Part shown: piece after piece, positions 42,830 through 53,894 of the stretch
Layout: the number at the start of each line of letters is the position of its first letter
How positions within the stretch are numbered: position 1 is the first letter of the stretch
Source of the DNA: Hymenobacter lapidarius
GTDB lineage: Bacteria; Bacteroidota; Bacteroidia; Cytophagales; Hymenobacteraceae
DNA length: 62,434 bases
Assembly (NCBI RefSeq): GCF_001816145.1
Contig: NZ_MDZB01000097.1
Location: 1 to 62,434 of the forward strand
Reading direction: 5' to 3'
Notes under the pieces: generated by a model
What the model saw: only the letters and a program-made list of their open reading frames with translations
Told to the model about the DNA's origin: nothing
Database searches by the model: none
Made by a program: the position numbers and the translations under genes

Positions 42830-43006
42830 TGCTGGCCGCAGTTTATCGCGCAGCGCGTAACTGCGAGCCTTCAGGTAAAAGCGAGTTTGTAACTCGCCGC
42901 CGGGCCAGATGGCGCGGCCCTCCATGGCAGCCACACGGCCATGAGTCACAGACTCACCTTACTACAGGCGCGCAGTTACGCGCTGCGCGCTAAACTGCGG
43001 CCAGCA
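42830..43006. repeat. 177-base element with 36-base terminal inverted repeats (MITE-like)
   Basis: The left (42830-42865) and right (42971-43006) termini are 36-base reverse complements with a single mismatch (TGCTGGCCGCAGTTTA...). The 105-base centre contains shorter partial dyads (GAGTTTGTAACTC, GAGTCACAGACTC) but no open frame. Size and structure suit a miniature inverted-repeat element, though I cannot show target-site duplication. It directly precedes a second palindromic element. Confidence 0.7.
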
Positions 43007-43009
43007 TAA

Positions 43010-43139
43010 AACCTCACCCCCTGACCCCCTCTCCAAAAAAGAGGGGGCACCGGATTTGCTCCTGGTATTTTCGGTTGAAGACTCATCCTCACGAACCGGT
43101 GCCCCCTCTTTTTTGGAGAGGGGGTCAGGGGGTGAGGTT
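43010..43139. repeat. Palindromic element, perfect 44-base arms (first copy of a family)
   Basis: The arms at 43010-43053 and 43096-43139 are perfect reverse complements over 44 bases, with a 42-base loop. The outer part is AACCTCACCCCCTGACCCCC, and the arms also contain CTCTCCaaaaaaGAGGGGG, which can fold on its own. A diverged relative occurs at 58255-58399. Confidence 0.85.
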
Positions 43140-43152
43140 GACGCCAACCCAC

Positions 43153-43187
43153 AAAAAAGCCCCGCCGACATTTGCCGGCGGGGGCTT
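43153..43187 (-). terminator. Terminator of groL
   Basis: AAAAAGCCCCGCCG and CGGCGGGGGCTTTT pair around ACATTTGC, with A/T runs on both sides, about 35 bases beyond the groL stop on the minus strand. Confidence 0.8.
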
Positions 43188-43221
43188 TTGTATTCTCACA
43201 GCAGGGCTGCAAGCAGCTTGA

Positions 43222-44913
<1,692 letters not shown>

Positions 44914-44921
44914 CGACGGGC

Positions 44922-45212
44922 CTAAAGCACCGCGAAAATGTCCGACTCGCGCATGATGAGCAGGTCTTCGCCGTCAACGGTTATTTCGGTGCCGGCGTAC
45001 TTGCCGTACAGCACCTGGTCGCCTACCTGAACCTGGGGCTTGATGAGCGAGCCGCTGTCAGCGGTTTTACCTTCGCCTACGGCTACAACTTCACCGCGCT
45101 GGGGTTTCTCCTTGGCCGTGTCGGGGATGATGATACCGGATTTGGTTTTCTCCTCGGCGGCGGCGGCGCGTACAATGACGCGGTCGGCCAGCGGTTTCAT
45201 GCTAAGTGCCAT
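44922..45212 (-). CDS. groS: Co-chaperonin GroES
   Basis: A 96-residue co-chaperonin. The start [21 protein letters not shown] leads into the mobile-loop region ([20 protein letters not shown]), and [14 protein letters not shown] and the C-terminal [15 protein letters not shown] strand follow. It caps the GroEL cavity. It is the first gene of the groS-groL operon; its upstream region lacks a clear TAnnTTTG box and lacks a CIRCE element. Confidence 0.96.
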   Translation of the reverse strand: MALSMKPLADRVIVRAAAAEEKTKSGIIIPDTAKEKPQRGEVVAVGEGKTADSGSLIKPQVQVGDQVLYGKYAGTEITVDGEDLLIMRESDIFAVL

Positions 45213-45262
45213 TCTGTGTGTGTTTGGGTTGAGTTGGATGAAAAATCAGCGTTCACGCCCCA

Positions 45263-45307
45263 GTGACACTTCCCGTGCCAGCCCCGTAAACCTGACAAAA
45301 TGGGCAG
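45263..45307 (-). promoter_or_regulatory. Dyad-rich control region upstream of groS
   Basis: Reading the minus strand, CTGCCCATTTTGTCAG (plus-strand 45292-45307) is followed by TGGCACGGGAAGTGTCA (plus-strand 45264-45280), two imperfect dyads. The first closely resembles a motif upstream of miaB. The second begins TGGCACG like a sigma-54 -24 element, but the -12 part (GTGT instead of TTGC) does not fit. No housekeeping -7 box is visible, so control here is probably special to heat-shock or sigma-54-like factors. Confidence 0.4.
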
Positions 45308-45383
45308 TTTTTGGAACCAATGAGTGGCAGAATTGGCGGATAACAGCTGGTACCTTGGCTAATCAGCCAGTTCGGCCAAGCGC

Positions 45384-45423
45384 AAAAAAGCCGGTGGCTC
45401 CCTCAGGAACCACCGGCTTTTTC
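45384..45423 (-). terminator. Terminator of secG
   Basis: AAAAAAGCCGGTGG pairs with CCACCGGCTTTTT around CTCCCTCAGGAA. It lies about 25 bases beyond the secG stop on the minus strand. Confidence 0.85.
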
Positions 45424-45447
45424 GGTAGTGTAGCGCAAAAAGTGCCG

Positions 45448-45843
45448 CTATTTTTGAACTGGCGTAGCTGCCGGGGCCGGCTGTGCGGGGGTGGTGGCAG
45501 GAGCCGTAGCGCCACCCGGGGCGGCAGCCGGTGCACCAGGAGCGGGGGCCGGAGCCGGCAGGCGGGTTTCCAATGCACGCTGCTGGTTGATGCTGCGCAC
45601 GGGGCCGGAAGTAGTGCCCGTAATCATGTGCGTGCCAAGCGACAATACCACCAGGCCAATGGCAAAGCCCCAGGTGAGCTTTTCGAGCAGGTCGCCGGTG
45701 CGCTTCACGCCCATCATGCTGGCGGCGCCGCCACCGGCACCGAACTGGCTGGAGAGTCCGCCACCCTTGGGATTTTGGGCCAGCACCACCAGGGCCAGCA
45801 GGAAGCACACGATAAGAATCAGAACGATGATGGCAATGTACAT
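45448..45843 (-). CDS. secG: Protein translocase subunit SecG
   Basis: A 131-residue accessory subunit of the SecYEG channel. Two transmembrane helices (IAIIVLILIVCFLLALVVLA and TWGFAIGLVVLSLGTHM) flank the conserved cytoplasmic loop QNPKGGGLSSQFGAGGGAASMMGVKR. A Pro/Ala-rich tail follows. ATG at 45843 is preferred to a TTG at 45852. It lies between groS and a TPR-like gene, an order common in Bacteroidota. Confidence 0.93.
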   Translation of the reverse strand: MYIAIIVLILIVCFLLALVVLAQNPKGGGLSSQFGAGGGAASMMGVKRTGDLLEKLTWGFAIGLVVLSLGTHMITGTTSGPVRSINQQRALETRLPAPAPAPGAPAAAPGGATAPATTPAQPAPAATPVQK

Positions 45844-45870
45844 GACGAACAAAAAAGCTGAAAAGACGAA

Positions 45871-47340
45871 TTACGCCGGGGGTTGCAATTGTTGGATTTG
45901 GGCCGCAAAGTACGCCATTTTTTCCGGCTGTCTCACCATGAGCTTTTCATAAATCTCAATGGCGCGGGCCGTTTTGCCCTGTCGCACGAGGATGCGGGCC
46001 AGACTGTCGGACACCAGGTCGGCTTCCGGGCGGGTGCTGCGCACGCTCAGGTCGGCCTGGGCGCCGGCCGTAGGCGGCAGCATGGCGGGGCGCGTGAGGC
46101 GGGGCTGGCGGCGCAGAAAATTGTTGATGAGGTCAAGCGACGAGGGCAGCGCCGGCACCGGCGGGCAATGCGTGGCCCAGTGGTCGAGCAGGAGTGGGTC
46201 GGGCTCGAAAAAAGTGCCCGCAGGTGGGAGCGGCATGGCCGGTGGCTGGGCCGCAGCCATTGCATCGGCGTCAGAAGTGGTGGGCATGGCCTTTTCCGCC
46301 AATAGGTTCAGTAGCTGCATGGACAAGCCCAGGCGGCTGCTTTCGCCAAAGCCGTAGCCAATGGATTCATCGCCGGTGAAAGCCGCGGGAGTGAGTGCCG
46401 CATAGGTCGCGTCGGGAGCAAGTTGGGCCAGTGCTTCCGGGATGGCTTCCAGGCTCCCCAGGCTGCGCGTGACCGCTGAGGCCGCCCATTCGTCAACCAA
46501 TCCGGGCAGCTCGTAAGTGGGCGAAGCCGGCGGCGCCACTTCGGCCAAGCCAAACTCAAAGCGGGCCTCCCCAACTTCCACCGGCGGGCGAATGGCGGGG
46601 GCTTGCGCGGGTAAATCTTCTTCAACTGCGGCCTCCTCAGCGGGTACAATCTCCTGCACCGGCTCAGCCGCCAGAATTTCAATGCCTTCTACATCAAGCA
46701 GCAGCGAAGAATCCGGTTGCTCTACAACGGGCGATACTTCGGCTTCGGGCACCGCTTCAGGCGTTGTTTCGCTTTCCCCTTCTGAGTGTTTTGGTAAGCC
46801 GATTTCTTTGGCCTGGGGCAACTCAACTGCGGGGAGCGGGGCAGGAACTGTGGCTGCAACAGGCTCCGGGGCCATGGTAACCGGTGCGGGCGCCACTAGG
46901 GGGGCCTCCTTTTCCTGCACCGCAGCCAATACGGCGGGGGGCGCGGTAGCCTCCGGTGCCGCTTCTGGCACTACTGTTTCTGAAATAACCGCTTCCGGAA
47001 GAGCTGGTACCGGTGGCAAAGGCTGCGGGGCGGCCGGGGGCGCAACCTCAACAGCAAGGGATGGTGCTGCAACCGGAGCAGGCGGCGCTGTCTCAACGGC
47101 AATTGGGTCTATCTGCTCAATCAGGCGCCGGAGGAGGGTGCGGTCGGCTGCGTAGGTGGCAGCGCGGCGCAGGCGCTGGCCGGCCAGCATGGTGCCTTGG
47201 TCGTGGGCCGCTTTGGCCAGCAGCAAATGGGCCGTTTGGCAGTAGGGGAAGGCCTGCGCCAGCTGTTCGAGTTCGCGCACTTCCGCCAAACCGATGGCCG
47301 AAGTATGGTCAAGAACGTGGAGAAGCGTGGCGCGGGTCAC
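45871..47340 (-). CDS. TPR-like protein with long acidic Pro/Ala-rich centre, function unknown
   Basis: A 489-residue protein. The N-terminal 90 residues are helical (DHTSAIGLAEVRELEQLAQAFPYCQTAHLLLAKAAHD). A central region of about 250 residues is very rich in Pro, Ala, Val and Glu. The C-terminus has a TPR-like motif (LARILVRQGKTARAIEIYEKLMVRQPEKMAYF). The start is GTG at 47340, as no ATG lies nearby. Related genes sit next to secG and lptE in other Bacteroidota. It may be a scaffold for envelope machinery; no direct evidence is seen. Confidence 0.75.
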   Translation of the reverse strand: MTRATLLHVLDHTSAIGLAEVRELEQLAQAFPYCQTAHLLLAKAAHDQGTMLAGQRLRRAATYAADRTLLRRLIEQIDPIAVETAPPAPVAAPSLAVEVAPPAAPQPLPPVPALPEAVISETVVPEAAPEATAPPAVLAAVQEKEAPLVAPAPVTMAPEPVAATVPAPLPAVELPQAKEIGLPKHSEGESETTPEAVPEAEVSPVVEQPDSSLLLDVEGIEILAAEPVQEIVPAEEAAVEEDLPAQAPAIRPPVEVGEARFEFGLAEVAPPASPTYELPGLVDEWAASAVTRSLGSLEAIPEALAQLAPDATYAALTPAAFTGDESIGYGFGESSRLGLSMQLLNLLAEKAMPTTSDADAMAAAQPPAMPLPPAGTFFEPDPLLLDHWATHCPPVPALPSSLDLINNFLRRQPRLTRPAMLPPTAGAQADLSVRSTRPEADLVSDSLARILVRQGKTARAIEIYEKLMVRQPEKMAYFAAQIQQLQPPA

Positions 47341-47532
47341 GGGAAAAACAGCAGCGAGTGAGAGAACCAGACGCAGGAGACGATTCCTAAATCAGCGGCT
47401 CCGAACGGATTATCGGGGCGCAACATTACGCTAATTTACGCAAACGCCCGCGGTGTTACCGCCGTGTTTACCCTTATTTATCCCCCAATCAGCGAATAAT
47501 AGTGCCGCGCTGCCGCCCAACGCATTCGGCGA

Positions 47533-48111
47533 TTACCAGTTAGCTACCGACTTGTTGAAGATGTCGGTAATGATTTTATTGGTGGTGGTCCGCACCGCGT
47601 TGGGGTCGCTGTTGATGGTGGCGATGTTCCGGCCAGCCCCGTAGTCATCAAAATTCTGGAAGATTTGCTCGAAGCTCTGCTTGTCGTCCTTGGTGTTGGT
47701 AAAGCGGATTTTGACCTGAATGGTGAGGCGGTTGGAGCCGGCCTGGTCGATGCCGTCTACTTTCTGAATGGATGCCGGAGCGAAATCATACGCCACCACG
47801 TTGCCATCAAATTGCAAGTCGCCGTCGCGGGGCACCAGCTTGAGGTTTGTGTTGCGTTGGAAATAGTCCTTCAAGTCCTCGGTGAAGCGCTGGGTGAGGA
47901 AGGCCGGCCCATTGGGCGCATTATTCTGGATGGTACCAATAGAGACGGTCCGGATAGTGGGGTCGATGTTGGTGCCGTTGAAGGAATAGATGCCGCACCC
48001 GCTCATTGCGAAGCTGATAGCTATTAGCTGATAGCTGATAGCCCTTCTCAAAAAGCTAACAGCTAATAGCTGACAGCTATCAGCTAAAAACCTACACTTG
48101 CTCCAGGTCAT
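47533..48111 (-). CDS. lptE: LptE-like outer-membrane lipoprotein for LPS assembly
   Basis: A lipoprotein of about 172-192 residues. The lipobox AMSGC is followed by GIYSFNGTNIDPTIRTVSIG, typical of Bacteroidota LptE, and by FLTQRFTEDLKDYFQRNTNL and the strand-rich core. It should plug LptD and guide lipopolysaccharide to the outer leaflet. The start is uncertain. The ATG at 48111 overlaps the sigma-54 gene by 20 bases, while a TTG at 48051 would give a compact signal peptide MRRAISYQLIAISFAMSGC. The hydrophobic core is encoded by the 7-base repeat array. Confidence 0.85.
   Translation of the reverse strand: MTWSKCRFLADSCQLLAVSFLRRAISYQLIAISFAMSGCGIYSFNGTNIDPTIRTVSIGTIQNNAPNGPAFLTQRFTEDLKDYFQRNTNLKLVPRDGDLQFDGNVVAYDFAPASIQKVDGIDQAGSNRLTIQVKIRFTNTKDDKQSFEQIFQNFDDYGAGRNIATINSDPNAVRTTTNKIITDIFNKSVANW
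48013..48089. repeat. Eleven-unit heptamer array inside the start of lptE
   Basis: Eleven units in one register, nine of them beginning GCT: GCTGATA, GCTATTA, GCTGATA twice, two irregular units (GCCCTTC, TCAAAAA), then GCTAACA, GCTAATA, GCTGACA, GCTATCA and GCTAAAA. The left and right blocks are partly complementary and can form a hairpin. The array is read in frame by lptE and lies within its signal-peptide region. Confidence 0.9.
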
Positions 48112-49381
48112 ACTGCTTCAGTTTACGGTACAGCGTGCGTTCCGAAATCCCCAGGTCGTGGGCGGCATACTTGCGCTTGTTGTTGTGCTTCTTTAACGCC
48201 TTGAGTATCATCTCGCGTTCCTTCACGTCGAGAGAGAGGGTTTCCTCCTCGGTTTCGTGCGGAATGTCTTCCACGGGCGTTTCCTCTTCGTATTCGGAAG
48301 CCGGCTCGTTGTTGTAATTGGGCGCGGCCGGGAGGAAGTACTCTGAGGAGTGGTTGCCTTCAAACGTGCCGGCTGGGGCCGTATTGTTGAAGAGGTGGCT
48401 GTTTTGACGCAGCAGCTCCTGGGCTTCGTGGGGGCGCTGGCCGGTAGCCAGCTCCAGCACCATTTTCTTCAGGTCCGTCATGTCGCGGCGCATGTCGAAC
48501 AGGATTTTGTAGAGCAGGTCCCGCTCCGAGTAGCCGGCCGTGGCACTGTCCGGCGCACCCTGGCCCAGCAGCATGGGCAAGCGGCTCACTTGCTCCTGCG
48601 GCAGGTAAGGCGCCAGCCGGCGCGCGTCCAGCTCGCGCTCGGTTTCCAGTACCGAAATCTGCTCGGCGATATTCTTCAGCTGGCGGATGTTGCCGGGGAA
48701 GCGGAACCGTGTGAGCGCCTGCACCGCATCGGGCAGGAGGGTGATGGGCTTGCTGCGGTAGCGCTCCGCCGAATCGGAAGCGAATTTGCGGAACAGCAGG
48801 TAGATGTCCTCGCCGCGCTCGCGCAGCGCCGGCACCGTAATGGGCACCGTGTTGAGCCGGTAGTACAGGTCTTCGCGGAAGGTGCCGGCCTGCACGCGGT
48901 CGAGCAGGTTCACGTTGGTGGCCGCCACCACGCGCACGTCGGTCTTCTGCACTTTGCTGGAGCCCACGCGGATGAACTCGCCGTTCTCCAGCACGCGCAG
49001 CAGGCGGGCCTGGGTGCCAAGCGGCATCTCGCCGATTTCGTCCAGAAAAATGGTGCCGCCGTTGGTTACTTCAAAGTAGCCTTTGCGGGCCTCATTGGCA
49101 CCAGTAAACGAACCTTTTTCGTGGCCAAATAGCTCGGAATCAATCGTGCCCTCGGGAATGGCGCCGCAGTTGATGGCAATGAACTGCCCGTGCTTACGCG
49201 GCGACAGCGCGTGAATAATCTTCGAAAACGACTCCTTGCCCGACCCGCTTTCGCCGGTAATGAGCACCGTCATATCCGTGGGCGCGACCTGCGCGGCCAC
49301 CTGGATGGCATAGTTCAGCGCCGGTGCATTGCCAATAATGCCGAACCGGAGCTTGATGGATTGGATTTCTTGGGTGGTCAA
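48092..49381 (-). CDS. Sigma-54-dependent transcriptional activator (NtrC-like)
   Basis: A 429-residue activator. There is no N-terminal receiver; the AAA+ domain starts near residue 15 with Walker [10 protein letters not shown], the sigma-54 contact loop GSFTGA (usual GAFTGA), Walker B FLDEIGEM, and the R-finger region [11 protein letters not shown]. The C-terminal Fis-type helix-turn-helix ends [21 protein letters not shown]. No ATG fits; TTG at 49381 is the likely start. A linker of about 120 residues lies between the domains. Target genes are unknown, but the adjacent envelope genes are candidates. Confidence 0.9.
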   Translation of the reverse strand: MTTQEIQSIKLRFGIIGNAPALNYAIQVAAQVAPTDMTVLITGESGSGKESFSKIIHALSPRKHGQFIAINCGAIPEGTIDSELFGHEKGSFTGANEARKGYFEVTNGGTIFLDEIGEMPLGTQARLLRVLENGEFIRVGSSKVQKTDVRVVAATNVNLLDRVQAGTFREDLYYRLNTVPITVPALRERGEDIYLLFRKFASDSAERYRSKPITLLPDAVQALTRFRFPGNIRQLKNIAEQISVLETERELDARRLAPYLPQEQVSRLPMLLGQGAPDSATAGYSERDLLYKILFDMRRDMTDLKKMVLELATGQRPHEAQELLRQNSHLFNNTAPAGTFEGNHSSEYFLPAAPNYNNEPASEYEEETPVEDIPHETEEETLSLDVKEREMILKALKKHNNKRKYAAHDLGISERTLYRKLKQYDLEQV

Positions 49382-49412
49382 GGTGATGATTTTCTACTGG
49401 TCGAGGTTTGCT

Positions 49413-49787
49413 TTACTTAACCATTTCGTTAAAGCGAGGATAGGTAGGTGCGTATTTTATTTTAACTATGTCGCCTACTCTATATCTTGAATCAAGACTG
49501 TTGCCTGTATATTTTTCGCTGTTGACAACAAATTGATACGAATAAGTAAACTTGCGAGCGACATTATTATTTGCTAAGTAGTTCTTGTCGTCAATCACTA
49601 CAGCTTCTGTAATTACTCCTTCGGTGCGTAGATAGTGGCTCCGTATTGCGGAATAGGTAATGACAGCAACCGGAATCCCAGCTAGGAGTAATATAAGAAT
49701 CAAACATCCTCCTGCAGATTTAAGGAGTCTAATATTTCTCTTCCGTTTACGAACAGGAGCTAATTCTTGGTATTTATTTCGAGCCAT
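49413..49787 (-). CDS. DUF3592-like single-pass membrane protein (AT-rich orphan)
   Basis: A 124-residue protein. A basic N-terminus precedes one transmembrane helix (GCLILILLLAGIPVAVITY). A small beta domain outside follows (TEGVITEAVVIDDKNYLANN, then YSYQFVVNSEKYTGNS and VGDIVKIKYAPTYP), resembling DUF3592. The gene is markedly AT-richer than both neighbours, and it separates miaB from the sigma-54 activator. It looks like a recent insertion. The start is ATG at 49787. Confidence 0.7.
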   Translation of the reverse strand: MARNKYQELAPVRKRKRNIRLLKSAGGCLILILLLAGIPVAVITYSAIRSHYLRTEGVITEAVVIDDKNYLANNNVARKFTYSYQFVVNSEKYTGNSLDSRYRVGDIVKIKYAPTYPRFNEMVK

Positions 49788-49801
49788 TCGGGTATAAGCG
49801 G

Positions 49802-51241
<1,440 letters not shown>

Positions 51242-51266
51242 AGTAGCAGCGCGTTTCAGCGGACCG

Positions 51267-51306
51267 CAAAGATACGCCTTAACGGGCCAAAATGACAAAT
51301 TGGCAG
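51267..51306 (-). promoter_or_regulatory. Promoter of miaB with overlapping dyad
   Basis: On the minus strand TTTG, a 21-base spacer and a perfect TATCTTTG (51267-51274) match the Bacteroidota consensus. The -33 region overlaps CTGCCAATTTGTCA (plus 51293-51306), almost the same as a motif upstream of groS, so it may be a shared regulator site. Confidence 0.6.
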
Positions 51307-51432
51307 GAATAGTGTGCCGGATGAGGAAGGAATAACAGGCGCAAGACCCGGGCTCCGTGCCAATTGCCAATCTGCGGCCCGACAGGTAGCGCGCGACCCC
51401 GAGCGGCGCCAGTTTCCCGCACCGGGCCGCTC

Positions 51433-51783
51433 TCACGGCGTGGCGCGGCCGTTCTGAATGTGCGCGGCGTACACCCGGCCGAACTCGGCCGTGGCCGCCA
51501 GCACCGGCAGCGCCTGCTGGCCCAGCGCCGTGAGGTGGTACTCGACGCGGGGCGGCACTTCGCCGTGGTTGGTGCGCACCAGCAGCTCGGCGTTGGCCAG
51601 CTGCTTGAGCTGCTGCACCAGCACCTTTTCGCTGATGTCGGGCAGCAGCCGGCGCAGCTCGCCGAAACGCCGCGCGCCGCCCGCCAGCTGGTGCAGCACC
51701 AGCAGGCTCCACTTGCCGCCCAGCATGTCGAGGGTGGTGCGGATTGGGCAGCCGGGGGTGATGAGTAGGGGCGTGGCAGTCAT
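51433..51783 (-). CDS. HxlR-family winged-helix regulator
   Basis: A 116-residue MarR/HxlR-type regulator. The N-terminal [22 protein letters not shown] and the middle [21 protein letters not shown] carry the family signature, and [14 protein letters not shown] ends the wing. A Cys near residue 12 is common in this family and sometimes redox-active. It diverges from an NAD(P)-binding oxidoreductase across about 107 bases, a pairing typical for HxlR repressors controlling their neighbour. Confidence 0.9.
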   Translation of the reverse strand: MTATPLLITPGCPIRTTLDMLGGKWSLLVLHQLAGGARRFGELRRLLPDISEKVLVQQLKQLANAELLVRTNHGEVPPRVEYHLTALGQQALPVLAATAEFGRVYAAHIQNGRATP

Positions 51784-51890
51784 ACTTACCTGGAGGTGGG
51801 TACCGGTAGTTTTGGAGGGTGTGGCAAGGTAGCTACCTTTCGGCTTTCAGGCTCATCTTTTCCTCCGATTTTTCCCTAATCAACGCATTT

Positions 51891-52523
51891 ATGGCCACTC
51901 TCGCTCTTTTTGGTGCCTCTGGCAAAACCGGTCAGCAGGTGCTCGCGCAGGCCCTGCGGCAAGGAAGCCACGTCCGGGCCCTGGTGCGGACGCCAGCCAA
52001 AATTACCACGCGCGACTTCCGGCTGGAAATCATTGCCGGCGACGTGCTCAACCCCGCCGACGTGGCCCGCACCGTACAGGGCGCCGACGCCGTGGTGAGC
52101 GTATTTGGCCAGGTGAAGGGCTCGCCCAAGGACGTGCAGACCGTGGGCACCCGCCACATCGTGGCCGCCATGCGCGCCCACGGCATCCGCCGCATCATCA
52201 GCCTCTCGGGCGGCGGCCTGCCCTTCGGCCCCGACCAGCCCAAGCTGGCCGACCGCCTCATCCGTGGCATTATGAAGCTGGTAGTGCCCCAGGTGCTCAC
52301 CGACGCGGCGGGCCACGCCGAAGTGCTGCAAGCCAGCGGCCTGGACTGGGAAATTGTGCGCGGCCCGCGCCTCACCGACCAGCCTTACACCGGCCAGTAC
52401 CGCGTGGGCTGGGTGGGCGTGAACGCCAGCACGTCGATAGGCCGGGCCGACCTGGCCGAGTTCATCCTGAAGCAAGTCGACTCCGACGAGTTCGTGGGGC
52501 AGATGCCCTTCGTCAGCTATTGA
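51891..52523 (+). CDS. NAD(P)-binding SDR-type oxidoreductase
   Basis: A 210-residue atypical short-chain dehydrogenase. The Rossmann start MATLALFGASGKTGQQVLAQAL has the GASGKTG nucleotide motif. SLSGGGLPFG and LDWEIVRGPRLTD follow, but the usual YxxxK is not clear, as in NmrA-like or NAD(P)H-binding regulators. It may be an electrophile-reducing enzyme or a sensor. ATG at 51891; the gene converges on pabB with one base between the stops. Confidence 0.85.
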   Translation: MATLALFGASGKTGQQVLAQALRQGSHVRALVRTPAKITTRDFRLEIIAGDVLNPADVARTVQGADAVVSVFGQVKGSPKDVQTVGTRHIVAAMRAHGIRRIISLSGGGLPFGPDQPKLADRLIRGIMKLVVPQVLTDAAGHAEVLQASGLDWEIVRGPRLTDQPYTGQYRVGWVGVNASTSIGRADLAEFILKQVDSDEFVGQMPFVSY

Positions 52524-52524
52524 T

Positions 52525-53853
52525 TCAGGGCCCAATGGTGGTGCCCAGTACTTGCAGCAGGGCCGTGGCTTTGAGCAGGCACTCGTCGTATTCGCGCTCC
52601 GGGTCCGAGTCGAAGGTGATGGCTGAACCCACCTGGAAGCTGAGGTAGCCCGTGTCCCGGCGGTATTGCAGCGAGCGAATGACCACGTTGAAGTCGAATT
52701 CGCCGCCGGGCCCTATGTAGCCCATGCTGCCGCTGTAGAGGCCACGCCGGCTGTTTTCGTAGTGCTCGATGAGTTGCATGGCCCGGATTTTGGGCGCGCC
52801 GGTCATCGAGCCCATGGGGAAGGTGGCGCATAGTATTTCTTCCAGGCGCACATTGGGCCGCAGGTCGGCGGTCACCGTCGAAATCATTTGCCAGAGGTGG
52901 CGAAAGGGGTAAAGGCCGAAAAGCTCGGGCACGCGCACGCTGCCCGTTTGGGCTACGCGGGCGAGGTCGTTGCGCACCAAGTCCACTATCATCAGGTTTT
53001 CGGCGCGCTCCTTTTCGTCGTGCCGTAACGTCTCGCGCTGCTGCGCGTCTTCGGCTGGCGTAGTCCCGCGCCGGATGGTGCCCTTGATGGGCTGCGAAAC
53101 AATCTGCGTGCCCTGGCGCGACAAAAACCGCTCGGGCGACGCACACAGCAGGAAGTGGTCGTTCCAGCGCACGAAGCCGGCAAAAGGCGCGGGCGAGGCC
53201 TCCATCAGCTGCCAAAATACGCTCGTGGGGTCCAGGTCAATGGCTTCGGCATAGAACTCTTGGCACAGGTTCAACTCGTATACCTCGCCGTTCAAGATGT
53301 CTTCGCGTATCGCAGCCACTGCCCGCAGGTACTCCGCCTTAAGCAGCCGGGGCCGAACTGCCGGCACCACCGGGAGCGGTGCAAGAGCTACCGTTTGGGC
53401 CAGAATTCGGGCCAGCACACCCTCCGTTTCTCCGTGCAGCTCAACCACCTCATCGCGCCAGCAAAGCCAAGTGGTAGGAGTAAAAAAATGCAGCTGCGGC
53501 CACTCAAACCCGGCAAAATTCAGGCTGTTTAAAGCTTCAATGTCGTTCTTGACGTCGTAGGTCACAAAGCCACAGCGCGGCGCTGCATTCGGAGCTGATA
53601 CCTCCATTTCCCCCAATTCCTCCAGTGAGCCCGTACTGGCGCAACCCGCTGGGGCCACCGCCAGCAGGTGCGCAAAAGGTCCATGCGGGTAGTCCAGCCC
53701 ATTGGGCTCGAAATAGGCGCAATGCGGAAATGCCACTCCCCACTGCAGGGCGCGCTGCCTGAAGTCAGCGGGCAACTCCGCTACCGGAACCGTGAGAAAA
53801 GCAGGGGAATCGAGCAAAGCGGACACAGGACAGGGGAAGGCAACGCGCTGCAA
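52525..53853 (-). CDS. pabB: Aminodeoxychorismate synthase component I
   Basis: A 442-residue chorismate-utilising enzyme for para-aminobenzoate and folate. The catalytic domain has QPIKGTIRRG, whose Lys points to aminodeoxychorismate rather than anthranilate synthase (usually PIAGT). ENLMIVDLVRNDLARV, MGSMTGAPKIRAM and QVGSAITFDSDPEREYDE are the other conserved blocks. No ATG lies near the 5' end; TTG at 53853 is the longest start, with GTG and TTG further in. The amidotransferase partner (pabA) is not in the window. Confidence 0.9.
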   Translation of the reverse strand: MQRVAFPCPVSALLDSPAFLTVPVAELPADFRQRALQWGVAFPHCAYFEPNGLDYPHGPFAHLLAVAPAGCASTGSLEELGEMEVSAPNAAPRCGFVTYDVKNDIEALNSLNFAGFEWPQLHFFTPTTWLCWRDEVVELHGETEGVLARILAQTVALAPLPVVPAVRPRLLKAEYLRAVAAIREDILNGEVYELNLCQEFYAEAIDLDPTSVFWQLMEASPAPFAGFVRWNDHFLLCASPERFLSRQGTQIVSQPIKGTIRRGTTPAEDAQQRETLRHDEKERAENLMIVDLVRNDLARVAQTGSVRVPELFGLYPFRHLWQMISTVTADLRPNVRLEEILCATFPMGSMTGAPKIRAMQLIEHYENSRRGLYSGSMGYIGPGGEFDFNVVIRSLQYRRDTGYLSFQVGSAITFDSDPEREYDECLLKATALLQVLGTTIGP

Positions 53854-53894
53854 CGGGCAGCTAATTCAGACAACAAAGCAAGCCGGAGAAGGGC

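Noticed and set aside
43010..43139. Palindrome considered as a terminator for groL or the POT gene
   Set aside because: Both genes already have compact hairpins with T-runs; this element has 44-base arms, no T-run at the stem end and a relative elsewhere.
45213..45360. CIRCE heat-shock operator (TTAGCACTC-N9-GAGTGCTAA) upstream of groS
   Set aside because: I read the region on both strands and found no such sequence; only the CTGCC...GTCAG and TGGCAC...GTGTCA dyads are present.
48013..48089. Repeat array considered as CRISPR
   Set aside because: The units are seven bases with no spacers of uniform length, and no cas genes are in the window.
51242..51712. Upstream extension of miaB
   Set aside because: The residues are a low-complexity Ala/Gly/Arg shadow of the HxlR gene region; the promoter at 51267-51274 lies inside it.
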